Positions 25,910 through 35,797 of a stretch of 64,000 nt of DNA are shown here, one piece after another (positions within the stretch are counted from its first letter, which is position 1; each line of letters opens with the position of its first letter). A program made the position numbers and the translations under genes. The notes under the pieces are model-generated. The model ran no database searches. It saw nothing but the letters and a program-made list of their open reading frames with translations, and was not told the DNA's origin. The stretch is from Rhizobium herbae (GTDB lineage: Bacteria; Pseudomonadota; Alphaproteobacteria; Rhizobiales; Rhizobiaceae). The DNA is taken from NCBI RefSeq assembly GCF_019511375.1, contig NZ_JAEUAO010000001.1, positions 1,302,001-1,366,000 on the forward strand, in the 5' to 3' direction.

Positions 25910-27414
25910 GCCGCCAGATCCTTTGCAACAATGTGGTCAGCGACGCGCAGGGCTTGCGCCGCGACCGTCAGGGCCGGATTGACCGCTGCCGATGTCGGCA
26001 GGAACGACGCGTCGACGACGAACAGGTTGCGGTGGTCGAAGGCGCGGCAATAGACATCGAGCGGCGCAGACGCCGGATCGTTGCCGATCCGCACCGTACC
26101 GCATTGATGCGACGGCGTGCGCTTGTCGAAGGGGCGCGATAGGACGATCGGGAATCCCGCCGCCTTCAGCGCCTGCTTCAGCTTCTTCACCAGCATCAGA
26201 TGCGCCGGCCAGTTGGTGCGCACCCATTGCAGCACGATACGCTCGCCATCCACCATGATCCGGCTTTCCGAATGCGGGATATCCTCGCTCATGGCGTAGA
26301 AGTCGATAGCGTGCGCCGATATCTGACCGAGCAGCCATTCCGGCACGGAGGGCATGTTCGCCTTCAGGATGGGACCGGAGATGCGACCGAGAAGCTGCAC
26401 ATTGCCGAGCGGCGGGCCGCCCTCACCATCCGAAAGGTAGAAATCATTGAAGCCGAAGGTCTTCTGGTAGATCGACCTGTTCCGAAAGAACGGCGAAACC
26501 GCTATCACTGCGCTCGAATTGTGGTTCATGAAGTTGCGGCCGACCTGGTCCGAACTGTTGGCAAGCCCCTTCGGATGAGCGGCATTGGCCGAGCGCAGCA
26601 ACAGCGCCGCCGACTGCACCGCACCTGCCGACAGGATGACCAGCTTCGGCGAGACGGTATGTTCGACGCCGTCCTTGATATAGCGAACGGTCTCGATCCG
26701 CTTGCCATCCGGCGCCGTTTCCAGCCGCGTCACCCGCGACCCGGTCTGCAACCGGACATTCCGATGCTGCAACGCGACCGCCAGCGCCGCGGTCTCCGCA
26801 TCCATCTTGCCGTCGAAGCTGTTGGGGTGCGCGTCCCAGGGTGTCTTCGCCTTGGCGAGCCACTTGTCGATATCGACACCAAGCGGCAGCGAATAGGGAT
26901 GCAGGCCGTTGCGCTTGAGCTTTTCGCGCACTGCGGCAATCGGGGGTTCGTCCGGCACCGGCGCAAAGGCGTAGCCTTGCGAATGCGGCGGCTCCGTCGG
27001 GTCCTCGCCGAGCGTGCCGCGCACCTGATAGAGCTTTTCGGCCCGGCTGTACCAGGGCTCCAACTCTTCATATGGGAACGGCCAGGCGGGCGAGACGCCC
27101 TCCAGATGCTGCATCTCGGCAAAATCCTCGCGGCGATAGCGCACCAGCACGGCACCGAAGAATTTGGAATTGCCACCGACGTTGTAATAGTTGCCCGGAT
27201 TGAAGCTCGTCCCGTCGGTTTCGTACCAGAGCTCCTTTGGCCGAAAATGGCCGCGCTGGAAGATCGCTCGCGGGTCGCGGTTTTCCGGCCGGTCCTCTAT
27301 ATGACTGCCGGCCTCCACGATCAGGATGTCGGCGCCGGAACCCGCAAGGGCAGAGGCGATCGTCGCCCCGCCGATGCCGGAGCCGATGATGACGATATCG
27401 GGCTGCTTCACCAT
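25906..27414 (-). CDS. GMC family FAD-dependent oxidoreductase
   Basis: 502 residues from ATG 27414, eight bases after the ABC ATPase stop. FAD-binding GSGIGGATIASAL at the N terminus, VGGNSKFFGAVLVRYR in the flavin region, and a C-terminal HQCGTVRIG (catalytic His) with NPALTVAAQALRVAD. It belongs to the shorter GMC branch that includes sugar and polyol dehydrogenases such as glucoside 3-dehydrogenase large subunits; no matching small subunit or cytochrome is encoded here. Lying directly behind a sugar importer, it probably oxidises the imported substrate. Confidence 0.85.
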   Translation of the reverse strand: MVKQPDIVIIGSGIGGATIASALAGSGADILIVEAGSHIEDRPENRDPRAIFQRGHFRPKELWYETDGTSFNPGNYYNVGGNSKFFGAVLVRYRREDFAEMQHLEGVSPAWPFPYEELEPWYSRAEKLYQVRGTLGEDPTEPPHSQGYAFAPVPDEPPIAAVREKLKRNGLHPYSLPLGVDIDKWLAKAKTPWDAHPNSFDGKMDAETAALAVALQHRNVRLQTGSRVTRLETAPDGKRIETVRYIKDGVEHTVSPKLVILSAGAVQSAALLLRSANAAHPKGLANSSDQVGRNFMNHNSSAVIAVSPFFRNRSIYQKTFGFNDFYLSDGEGGPPLGNVQLLGRISGPILKANMPSVPEWLLGQISAHAIDFYAMSEDIPHSESRIMVDGERIVLQWVRTNWPAHLMLVKKLKQALKAAGFPIVLSRPFDKRTPSHQCGTVRIGNDPASAPLDVYCRAFDHRNLFVVDASFLPTSAAVNPALTVAAQALRVADHIVAKDLAA

Positions 27415-27422
27415 GGCGAGAC

Positions 27423-28535
<1,113 letters not shown>

Positions 28536-28539
28536 GGTC

Positions 28540-29421
28540 TTAACCCTTCACGGCGCCAGACATCAGGCCGCGGACGAAGTAGCGGCCGGAGACGATGTAG
28601 ACGACAAGCGTTGGCAGGGCGGCGAGGATCGCGCCTGCGAAGTGGACGTTGTATTCCTTGACCCCCGTGGAGGAGGAAACCAGGTTGTTGAGCGCGACCG
28701 TCATCGGCGTCGAATTGGCGCCGGAGAAGGACGCGCCGAACAGGAAGTCGTTCCAGATGTTGGTGAACTGCCAGATGACCGAGACGACGATGATCGGACC
28801 TGACGATGGCAGAAGGATGCGTCGGAAAATCTGGAAGAAGCTCGCACCGTCGATCTGCGCCGCCCGAACCAGTTCGGTCGGGAAAGCCTCGTAGTAGTTG
28901 CGGAAATAGAGCGTCGTGAAGCCGAGGCCGTAGATGACATGCACGAAAATCAGGCCCGGCACCGACCCCGCCAGTCCGAAGATGCCGAGGATGCGCGCCA
29001 TCGGGATAAGCACGATCTGGAACGGGATGAAGCAGGACAGAAGCAGCATGCCGAAGAAGATGCCGGAACCGGGAAAGCGCCACTTGGTCAGCACGTAGCC
29101 GTTCAGCGCGCCGACGATGGTCGAGATCGCCACGGCCGGAATGACCATCAGGATGGAATTGATGAAAAACGGGCGAAGTCCCGTCGGCTGCACGCCGATC
29201 TGCGCGGTCGACCAGGCGGAAAGCCAGGGCTCGATCGTCCAGGTCTGCGGCAGGCCAAGCATGCCGCCCTGACGGATTTCGTCGAGGGGCTTGAAGGAAT
29301 TGACGACCATCACGTAGAGCGGCAGCAGCGAATAGAGCGCAAACAGGATCAGCACCGAATAGATGATCGCGCGCGTCAGGCGGCCGCTGGAAATGGCGTT
29401 GTCAGGGCTCTGGACGCTCAT
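28540..29421 (-). CDS. Sugar ABC transporter permease (MalG/CUT1 type)
   Basis: 293 residues with about six helices and the EAA loop ELVRAAQIDGASFFQIFRRI. CUT1 MalG-like inner-membrane subunit. The ATG overlaps the stop of the partner permease (ATGA). Confidence 0.92.
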   Translation of the reverse strand: MSVQSPDNAISSGRLTRAIIYSVLILFALYSLLPLYVMVVNSFKPLDEIRQGGMLGLPQTWTIEPWLSAWSTAQIGVQPTGLRPFFINSILMVIPAVAISTIVGALNGYVLTKWRFPGSGIFFGMLLLSCFIPFQIVLIPMARILGIFGLAGSVPGLIFVHVIYGLGFTTLYFRNYYEAFPTELVRAAQIDGASFFQIFRRILLPSSGPIIVVSVIWQFTNIWNDFLFGASFSGANSTPMTVALNNLVSSSTGVKEYNVHFAGAILAALPTLVVYIVSGRYFVRGLMSGAVKG

Positions 29422-30299
29422 CGGCGCTTCTCCCCTTTGATTTCGGAATAGAGGTAGGGAATGATGATCGAGAAGATCATCACCAGCATGATGATCGCCG
29501 AGGAAGCGCCGATGCCCATCTGGTTTCGGGTGAAGGTGTAGGAATACATGAAGGTTGCCGGCAGTTCGGTTGCCTGCCCAGGGCCGCCACCGGTCAAGGC
29601 GATGATCAGGTCATAGGCCTTGATGGCAAGATGGGCGAGCACGACGAAGGCCGACAGGAAGACCGGGCGCATCAGCGGGATGATGATCCGCCGGTAGATG
29701 GTCGTCGTCGAGGCGCCATCGATCTGCGCCGCCTTGATGATCTCGTTGTCGACGCCGCGCAGCCCGGCAAGGAACATCGCCATGATGAAGCCCGAGGATT
29801 GCCAGACGGCAGCGATCACCACGCAATAGATCGCGTAGTTGCGGTCCTTGATCCAGTTGAAGGTGAAGCTCTCCCAGCCCCAGAGATGCATGGTGTTTTC
29901 CAGCCCGATGCCGGGGTCGAGGAACCATTTCCAGGCGGTGCCGGTGACGATGAAGGACAGTGCCATCGGATAGAGATAGATTGGCCGCAGCAGACCCTCG
30001 GCGCGGATCTTCTGGTCGAGCAGGATCGCAAGACCAAGCCCGAGCACCGAGCAGATGCCGATATAGAGCGTCGCGAAGATCGCCAGATTGGAGATCGCCC
30101 GCCACCAGTGCGGCAGGGCCCAGAGCTTGGAATAGTTGCTGAGACCCACGAAGTTGTAGGACGGCAGCATCTTGCTGTCCGTCATCGACAGGAAGCCGGT
30201 ATAGGCGATGAAGCCATAGACAAAAATCAGGACGATGAGGAAGCTTGGAGCAAGTACCAACTTTGGCACAATATCCTGCAACCGGCTGCGGCTATCCAT
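29418..30299 (-). CDS. Sugar ABC transporter permease (MalF/CUT1 type)
   Basis: 293 residues from ATG 30299 (MDSRSRLQDIVPKLVLAPS). About six helices and EAA loop EIIKAAQIDGASTTTIYRRI. The frame is open a further 71 codons upstream, but that stretch is the translated mosaic repeat at 30336-30510 and has no membrane or permease character, so the later start is right. Partner of the permease just downstream. Confidence 0.92.
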   Translation of the reverse strand: MDSRSRLQDIVPKLVLAPSFLIVLIFVYGFIAYTGFLSMTDSKMLPSYNFVGLSNYSKLWALPHWWRAISNLAIFATLYIGICSVLGLGLAILLDQKIRAEGLLRPIYLYPMALSFIVTGTAWKWFLDPGIGLENTMHLWGWESFTFNWIKDRNYAIYCVVIAAVWQSSGFIMAMFLAGLRGVDNEIIKAAQIDGASTTTIYRRIIIPLMRPVFLSAFVVLAHLAIKAYDLIIALTGGGPGQATELPATFMYSYTFTRNQMGIGASSAIIMLVMIFSIIIPYLYSEIKGEKRR

Positions 30300-30335
30300 G
30301 TTTGTTACCACCGTATCGTTTGTTTGGGCGAGCCT

Positions 30336-30510
30336 GCCCCTCGTCCGCCTGCCGGCACCTTCTCCCCGCACGCGGGGAGAAGCCGAAGCGCCTTCCTCCC
30401 TCTCCACATGAGGGCGAGGAGACAGGCTCGAGGTCAGAGGCACGCCGAGCTCTCTGCTTGTCCCTTCTCCCCGCATGCGGGGAGAAGGTCGCGGCAGCGG
30501 GATGAGGGGC
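30336..30510. repeat. Intergenic mosaic palindrome, class 2 (RIME-like), copy 3
   Basis: A longer, 175-base variant: ends GCCCCTCGTCC and GATGAGGGGC, hairpins CTTCTCCCCGCACGCGGGGAGAAG and CTTCTCCCCGCATGCGGGGAGAAG, and an inserted middle with CCTCCCTCTCCACATGAGGGCGAGGAG broken up by a spacer. It lies between the binding-protein and permease genes, the same relative position as copy 1 in the polyamine-type operon. Confidence 0.85.
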
Positions 30511-30523
30511 AACCCCTCAGGCC

Positions 30524-31780
30524 TTACTTGGCGGCTTCGACGGCGGAGGCCAGTTCCTTGACGGCATCTTCCGACGACAGTTCACCGTTGAACTGGCGCG
30601 TGACGACGTCATAGATCGCGTTCTTCACCGAGGCCGGATTGGCATGGCCATGGGCCATGGAACCGAACAGCTTACCGCTTGCATTGGCTTCGGCCAGGTC
30701 CTTGATCCCCTTCTTGCCGCAGGCGTCGAAATCCGTGTCCGGAACATCGGTGCGCGCGGGAACGGAGCCCTTGACCACGTTGAAGGCCGACTGGAAAGTC
30801 GGGCTTTCGATCGCCGAGGCCATCTGCAACTGGGCCGGCACCTTGTCTTCGGAAACCTTGAACATCGCGAACTGGTCGGAGTTGAAGGTCACGGCCCCTT
30901 GAGTGCCCGGGAAGCGCATGCAGATGAAGTCGGTGCCTGGCACCTTCTTGGCCTTGACGAATTCACCCTTTGCCCAGTCGCCCATGAACTGCAGACCGGC
31001 CTTGCCTTCGATGACCATGGCGGAAGCAAGATTCCAGTCACGGCCGGAGAAGTTGTCGTCCACATAGGAACGAAGCTTGGTCATGCGGTCGAAGGCTTCC
31101 TTCATCTTGTCGCCGCCGAGGGCTGCCGGATCGAGATCGATGAAGGCCTGCTTGTAGAAATCGGTACCGAGCGAGAGCACGACGGCGTCGAAGATCGTAG
31201 CGTCCTGCCACGGCTGACCGCCATGCGCCACCGGGGTGATGCCCTGAGCCTTGAAGTTGTCAAGCAGAGCGATCAGCTCGTCCCAGTTCTGGGGCTCCTT
31301 GCCGCCTGCCTTGTCCAGCGCTGCCTTGTTGATCCACACCCAGTTGGTGGAGTGGACATTGACCGGAGCGGCGATCCAGTGTCCGTCATATTTGGAGAAC
31401 TGCTGCAGCGCGGTGGGGATAACCTTGTCCCAGCCTTCCTTGGCGGCGATCTCGTCGAGATTGCCGAGTGCGCCTTCCTTGGCCCAGTCGAGAATGTCGA
31501 AACCGAGCATCTGAACCGCCGTCGGGGCATTGCCCGAGGTGACGCGGGCGCGCAGCACCGTCATGGCTTCCGTGCCGCCGCCGCCGGCAACCGGCATGTC
31601 GGTCCATGAGATGCCCTTGCTTTCCAGATCCTTCTTCAGGACGTCGAGCGCTGCCGCTTCGCCGCCCGATGTCCACCAATGCAGAACCTCGACGCTGTCG
31701 GCCGCATGAACGGCGCTGATGCCCGCCATGCTGCCCATCATGATCGCTGCCACTGCCGTCGTCGTCAAAAACTTGCGCAT
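30524..31780 (-). CDS. Sugar ABC transporter substrate-binding protein
   Basis: 418 residues, family 1 binding protein. Sec signal peptide ([16 protein letters not shown], cleavage near VHA-ADS), then [16 protein letters not shown], typical of CUT1 binding proteins such as AglE/ThuE-like ones. The start at 31780 begins the signal peptide; 28 upstream codons are not. First gene of the operon, divergent from the LacI gene across 309 bases holding two operator-like sites. Ligand not readable; a disaccharide, glucoside or polyol is likely. Confidence 0.92.
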   Translation of the reverse strand: MRKFLTTTAVAAIMMGSMAGISAVHAADSVEVLHWWTSGGEAAALDVLKKDLESKGISWTDMPVAGGGGTEAMTVLRARVTSGNAPTAVQMLGFDILDWAKEGALGNLDEIAAKEGWDKVIPTALQQFSKYDGHWIAAPVNVHSTNWVWINKAALDKAGGKEPQNWDELIALLDNFKAQGITPVAHGGQPWQDATIFDAVVLSLGTDFYKQAFIDLDPAALGGDKMKEAFDRMTKLRSYVDDNFSGRDWNLASAMVIEGKAGLQFMGDWAKGEFVKAKKVPGTDFICMRFPGTQGAVTFNSDQFAMFKVSEDKVPAQLQMASAIESPTFQSAFNVVKGSVPARTDVPDTDFDACGKKGIKDLAEANASGKLFGSMAHGHANPASVKNAIYDVVTRQFNGELSSEDAVKELASAVEAAK

Positions 31781-31891
31781 CGTATTCCTCCCGTTTGCAA
31801 GTCGTAGAGCGGGAAAACTCCTCCCCCGCCGTTGAATGCCGTCCCGTCTCGAAACGGGAAGCAATTGGTCGCGGCCTCCGCCGCCGGCACA

Positions 31892-31906
31892 TTTAAAACG
31901 TTATAA
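31892..31906. promoter_or_regulatory. LacI-type operator candidate 1
   Basis: TTTAAAACGTTATAA, built on the AACGTT core preferred by many LacI-family proteins. It shares the 11-base word TTTAAAACGTT with the site at 32028. It lies 112 bases before the binding-protein gene and probably controls the importer operon. Confidence 0.55.
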
Positions 31907-32027
31907 GTTACCTCAAGTCAAGGGTTGCTCACAATCTCCATATCAATAGCTTTAACATACTGAATTTGGATGATTATAGTCCCTTTTACCGATTCCGCAC
32001 CGCAGCAAATGCCTCCGAAAAATGCGG

Positions 32028-32042
32028 TTTAAAACGTTTGCA
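32028..32042. promoter_or_regulatory. LacI-type operator candidate 2
   Basis: TTTAAAACGTTTGCA, containing the 8-base palindrome AAACGTTT. It lies about 50 bases before the LacI start. It is exactly 136 bases from candidate 1, near 13 helical turns, so both sites face the same side of DNA and could be bridged by one tetramer. Confidence 0.55.
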
Positions 32043-32089
32043 TAAAACACATTGCGCATCCGTTCGCGCAGCGTTACAAAGGCGGTCTT

Positions 32090-33160
32090 GTGTGTTCGCC
32101 TCGCGTGAGTATTTCATTGCCCGACACTCCAAAATCCGCCCGCTCGGAAAGCGTGCTGAAAGGCGGCAAGCCGACCCTGCGCACGATTGCCGACATCACC
32201 GGCTTTGCCGTGACCACGGTTTCGCGTGCGCTGAGCAATGCGCCGCAGATTTCGCTCGATACCCGCAAGCGTGTTCACCAGGTTGCGGCCGAAATCGGCT
32301 ACCTGCCGGATCGTGCCGCCCAGCGACTGAAAACCGGCCGAACCAACGTCATCAGCGTGCTTCTCGATCCGCACGAGGAAATCCTCGGCTACGGCACGTC
32401 GCTGATGCTCGGCCTTGCCAAAGCGCTCAAGAACACGCCCTACCACCTGATCGTGACGCCGAATTTCATCAATGACAGCAATGTCGACGCGATCAGGCAC
32501 ATCGTCCGCAACGGCATGGCAGACGGGCTGATCTTCTCCCGCACCGAGCCCTTCGACCCGCGCGTGCGCCTTCTTCTCGAAAACGGCTTTCCCTTCGTCA
32601 CGCATGGGCGAACCGAGTTCACCACGCCTCATCCTTACGTCGATTACGACAATTTCTCGTTCGCCTACGAGGCCACCAGACGGCTGATCGCCCGGGGCCG
32701 CCGCAAGCCGATGATCATCCTGCCGCCGAAGCGCATGACCTTTTCGCAGCACCTGCTGCACGGCTTCATGACCGCCGTTCGAGAGGCGGGCGTCACCTAC
32801 GAGATCCCCACGGAAATCGACCTCGACTGTCCCGTCGACCAGATCCGCGACTACATCAGCCGCCGGGCAGGCCAGCCCGATGCCCCCGACGGATTTGCCT
32901 GCGGCGGCGAGGTCTCCGCGCTCGCGACCATCACCGGCATGAGCGACCATGGCCTGACGCTCGGCGTCGAATACGACATCGTCGCCAAGCAGACGTCGAA
33001 ACTGCTGGTCAATATCCAGCCCAGGGTCGAGACCATCTATGAGGACCTGACGGACACCGGGGAGCAGATGGGGCGCATTCTTCTCGCGCGGATCGCCGGC
33101 GGCGAAACGACCGATATGCAGGTGCTGCTCAAGCCGCAGATCAACTTTCCGGCGGTTTGA
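32090..33160 (+). CDS. LacI family transcriptional regulator of the sugar operon
   Basis: 356 residues from GTG 32090, with another GTG at 32105 possible. N-terminal LacI helix-turn-helix (LRTIADITGFAVTTVSRALS, hinge at GYLPDRAAQRLKTG), then a periplasmic-binding-like effector domain. Divergent from the importer operon and probably its repressor, relieved by the imported sugar. Sequence style resembles AglR-like regulators of rhizobial alpha-glucoside systems, without proof. Confidence 0.9.
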   Translation: MCSPRVSISLPDTPKSARSESVLKGGKPTLRTIADITGFAVTTVSRALSNAPQISLDTRKRVHQVAAEIGYLPDRAAQRLKTGRTNVISVLLDPHEEILGYGTSLMLGLAKALKNTPYHLIVTPNFINDSNVDAIRHIVRNGMADGLIFSRTEPFDPRVRLLLENGFPFVTHGRTEFTTPHPYVDYDNFSFAYEATRRLIARGRRKPMIILPPKRMTFSQHLLHGFMTAVREAGVTYEIPTEIDLDCPVDQIRDYISRRAGQPDAPDGFACGGEVSALATITGMSDHGLTLGVEYDIVAKQTSKLLVNIQPRVETIYEDLTDTGEQMGRILLARIAGGETTDMQVLLKPQINFPAV

Positions 33161-33195
33161 GGCGTCAAATGTCGCAGCCCTTCGCTTGCCGGAGT

Positions 33196-33389
33196 TTACC
33201 CCCCTCTGTCGGCTGAGCCTGTCCTCGGGCTTGCCGGAGGCAAGACCCGGGGGCCGACATCTCCCCCTCAAGGGGGGAGATTGGCCGCTGATGTCCTCGC
33301 CAGCCTGACCATAACCTTTGTCGAGGCAAGGAAAAGAACTGATCTCCCCCCTTGAGGGGGAGATGTCACGAAGTGACAGAGGGGGGTAA
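33196..33389. repeat. Intergenic mosaic palindrome, class 1 (RIME-like), copy 2
   Basis: 194 bases bounded by TTACCCCCCTCTGTC and its complement, with the inner pair ATCTCCCCCTCAAGGG and complement. The right half, including ATGTCACGAAGTGACAGAGG, matches the left half of copy 1 at 4169-4307 in reverse. The middle carries unrelated spacer sequence. It lies between the convergent LacI and aldehyde dehydrogenase genes, where it may terminate both. Confidence 0.8.
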
Positions 33390-33455
33390 GCGTCCCCGGT
33401 CTCCATCAAATCTGCAGCGGAGTAAGAAGCCACGCTCCGCTCTCCAAAATTCAAA

Positions 33456-35018
33456 TCATGCATCACGTCCTCCTTTCTCCTCTCGTTTCGCAGTGCTCAA
33501 AAGCCCATTACGACGCGGCATCCACATGGCCGTGCGGCCGCCGATGTGCATGTTGAGCGTCTTGGTTTCGGTATAGTCTTCCACCGCATGGCGGCCGAGT
33601 TCGCGCCCGAGGCCGGACTGGCGATAGCCGCCGAATGGCAGTTCGCTGGCGCCGTCCATGAAGGTGTTCATCCAGACCGTTCCCGCCCTCACCTTGCGAC
33701 CGATGGTCAGGCAAGTATCGAAATCGCGGCTCCAGACGCCGGCCGACAGGCCGTAGTCGATCGAGTTGGCTATCCGGATCGCCTCGTCGGTCGTCTCGAA
33801 GGTAAGGACGGAGAGAACCGGCCCAAACACTTCCTCGCGCGCCACCGCCATGTCGGGCGTCACGGCTGACAGAATGGTTGGCGACATGAACTGGCCGGAG
33901 CCGAGATCGAGCGCAGCACCTCCATGCGACACGGTTGCCCCATTGCCGGCGGCTGCCGAAACGTAACCGACGATCTTTTCCAGATGCTGCGGCGTGATGA
34001 TGGCGCCGACCTGCGTCGACGGATCGAGCGGATCGCCGACCTTGACCTTTGCCGAGAGTTCCGCAACGCGGCGAACGACCTCATCGGCGATATCGCGGTG
34101 GACGATCAGCCGCGAGCCTGCATTGCAGCATTCGCCGGCATTGAAATAGGCGCCGAACACCGCCGCATCGATGAAATCGTCGAGATTGGCGTCCGGAAAG
34201 ACGATCTGCGGGTTCTTGCCGCCGAGTTCCAGCGAGACCTTCTTCAGGGTCTGCGCCGCATTGCTCATCGTCAGCTTGCCGACGCCGGTCGAGCCCGTGA
34301 AGGAGACCATGTCGACATCCGGGTGGCTGGTCATCACCGCGCCGACATCCGGACCGGTGCCGGTGATGATATTGACGACACCGGCCGGAACGCCGGCGGC
34401 CTCGAGGATTTCACCGAGGACCAGAGTGGAACCCGATGTGAGCTCGGATGGCTTTACGACGGTGGTGCAACCGGCGGCAAGCGCAAAAGGCAGTTTTTGG
34501 CTGACGATCAGGAACGGAAAATTCCACGGCGTGATGATCGAGACGACGCCGATCGCCTCGCGCAACACGACGCCGAGCGTGCCGTCACCCAGGGTATTGT
34601 AGCTCTCGCCATGCAGGTCGCGGGCAAGGGCGGCCGCATAGCGCCAGATATCGGCGGCTCCGCCGAGTTCGCCCTTGGCCTGGCTGATCGGCTTGCCGGA
34701 TTCGATACAGTCGAGATAGGCGAGTTCATCGGCACGGGCCGCGATCATGTCGGCGGCCCTGAGCAGGATCAGCGAGCGCTCCGACGCGGTCATGCGCGGC
34801 CATGGGCCATCGTCGAACGCCTTTCGCGCGGCGGCAATCGCCCGCTCGGCGTCCGCCTTGGTGGCGGCCGGATAACGGCTGATGGTGACACCGTGACCAG
34901 GCGCCACGCGCTCCAGCGTCCTGCCTTCGGCAGCAGCCCCCCACTTGCCGTCGATCAGCATCTGGAAGTCGCGCACCTTTGCGTCGACCAGTGCCTTGGG
35001 CTTCACCACAACCGTCAT
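33456..35018 (-). CDS. Aldehyde dehydrogenase family protein
   Basis: About 520 residues. General base Glu in SLELGGKNPQIV and catalytic Cys in FNAGECCNAGSR. ATG 35018 is chosen: it overlaps the TAA of the enoyl-CoA hydratase gene (TAATG) and lies seven bases after GGGAG; an ATG two codons earlier sits too close to that site. Last gene of the LacI-Gfo/Idh-CoA-transferase operon, so it probably oxidises an aldehyde intermediate of that pathway. Confidence 0.9.
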   Translation of the reverse strand: MTVVVKPKALVDAKVRDFQMLIDGKWGAAAEGRTLERVAPGHGVTISRYPAATKADAERAIAAARKAFDDGPWPRMTASERSLILLRAADMIAARADELAYLDCIESGKPISQAKGELGGAADIWRYAAALARDLHGESYNTLGDGTLGVVLREAIGVVSIITPWNFPFLIVSQKLPFALAAGCTTVVKPSELTSGSTLVLGEILEAAGVPAGVVNIITGTGPDVGAVMTSHPDVDMVSFTGSTGVGKLTMSNAAQTLKKVSLELGGKNPQIVFPDANLDDFIDAAVFGAYFNAGECCNAGSRLIVHRDIADEVVRRVAELSAKVKVGDPLDPSTQVGAIITPQHLEKIVGYVSAAAGNGATVSHGGAALDLGSGQFMSPTILSAVTPDMAVAREEVFGPVLSVLTFETTDEAIRIANSIDYGLSAGVWSRDFDTCLTIGRKVRAGTVWMNTFMDGASELPFGGYRQSGLGRELGRHAVEDYTETKTLNMHIGGRTAMWMPRRNGLLSTAKREEKGGRDA

Positions 35019-35797
35019 TACCATTCTCCCTTGAATTCCGCGGCGCGCTTGCCGGCAAAAGCCGCAACGCCTTCCTTCATGTCGCCGGTCTTGGCGGCCA
35101 GCATCGACCCCAGCGCCTCGACGGCCGCGCCGTTGTCCTCGCTATTGGCCGAAGCAATCATCAGCTTGCAGATTTCCAGTGCCGCCGGGCCGCGCTTGGC
35201 GATGCGGCCGGCGTAGTCCCTCGCGACCGCCAGCACCGTGCCGCTCTCCGCCACCGCATCGACCAATCCGAGCGCGCCGGCCTCTTCTGCCGTGAACATC
35301 TCGCCGCCGAGCACCATCCGGCGCACCACCTGCGCGCCAAACCGTTTGACCAGACGCTGCGTGCCCGACCAGCCCGGCACCATGCCGAGCCCCGTTTCCG
35401 GTAGCCCGATCTTGATCTGCGCTTCCGCAATGCGGATGTCGGCCGCCGCCGCCAGTTCCAGCCCGCCGCCGAGCGCGTGACCGTTCATCGCGGCGATCAC
35501 CGGCATGCGCAACGTCGCCAGCCGCTCGAACACCCGGTGGCCGAAGCGTACCCATTGATGGCCGAATTCATTGGGGCTCATCGCCCCCCAGGCCTTGATG
35601 TCGCCACCGGCGGAAAAGGCCTTGCCCTCGCCGGTCAGGATCACGACACGCACGCTGCCGTCAGCCTCGACCGTATCGCAGGCGGCAGAGAGCGCCTTCA
35701 GCATGTCGATGTCGAAGGCATTCAGCTTTTCCGGCCGCGCCACCGTGAGGACGGCGACCGCATCGTCGACGGCGATTTTGATCCGGGCATCAGGCAT
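35018..35797 (-). CDS. Enoyl-CoA hydratase/isomerase family protein
   Basis: 259 residues, crotonase fold. The oxyanion-hole segments are GKAFSAGGDIKAW and NGHALGGGLELAAAADI, and ETGLGMVPGWSGTQRL supplies the Glu of hydratases. It should hydrate or isomerise a CoA thioester. Its start lies inside the end of the CoA-transferase gene (8-base overlap) and its stop overlaps the aldehyde dehydrogenase start, so these three are tightly coupled. Confidence 0.9.
   Translation of the reverse strand: MPDARIKIAVDDAVAVLTVARPEKLNAFDIDMLKALSAACDTVEADGSVRVVILTGEGKAFSAGGDIKAWGAMSPNEFGHQWVRFGHRVFERLATLRMPVIAAMNGHALGGGLELAAAADIRIAEAQIKIGLPETGLGMVPGWSGTQRLVKRFGAQVVRRMVLGGEMFTAEEAGALGLVDAVAESGTVLAVARDYAGRIAKRGPAALEICKLMIASANSEDNGAAVEALGSMLAAKTGDMKEGVAAFAGKRAAEFKGEW

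Noticed and set aside
30300-30512. 71-codon N-terminal extension of the MalF-type permease
   Set aside because: It is the translated mosaic repeat and has no permease features.
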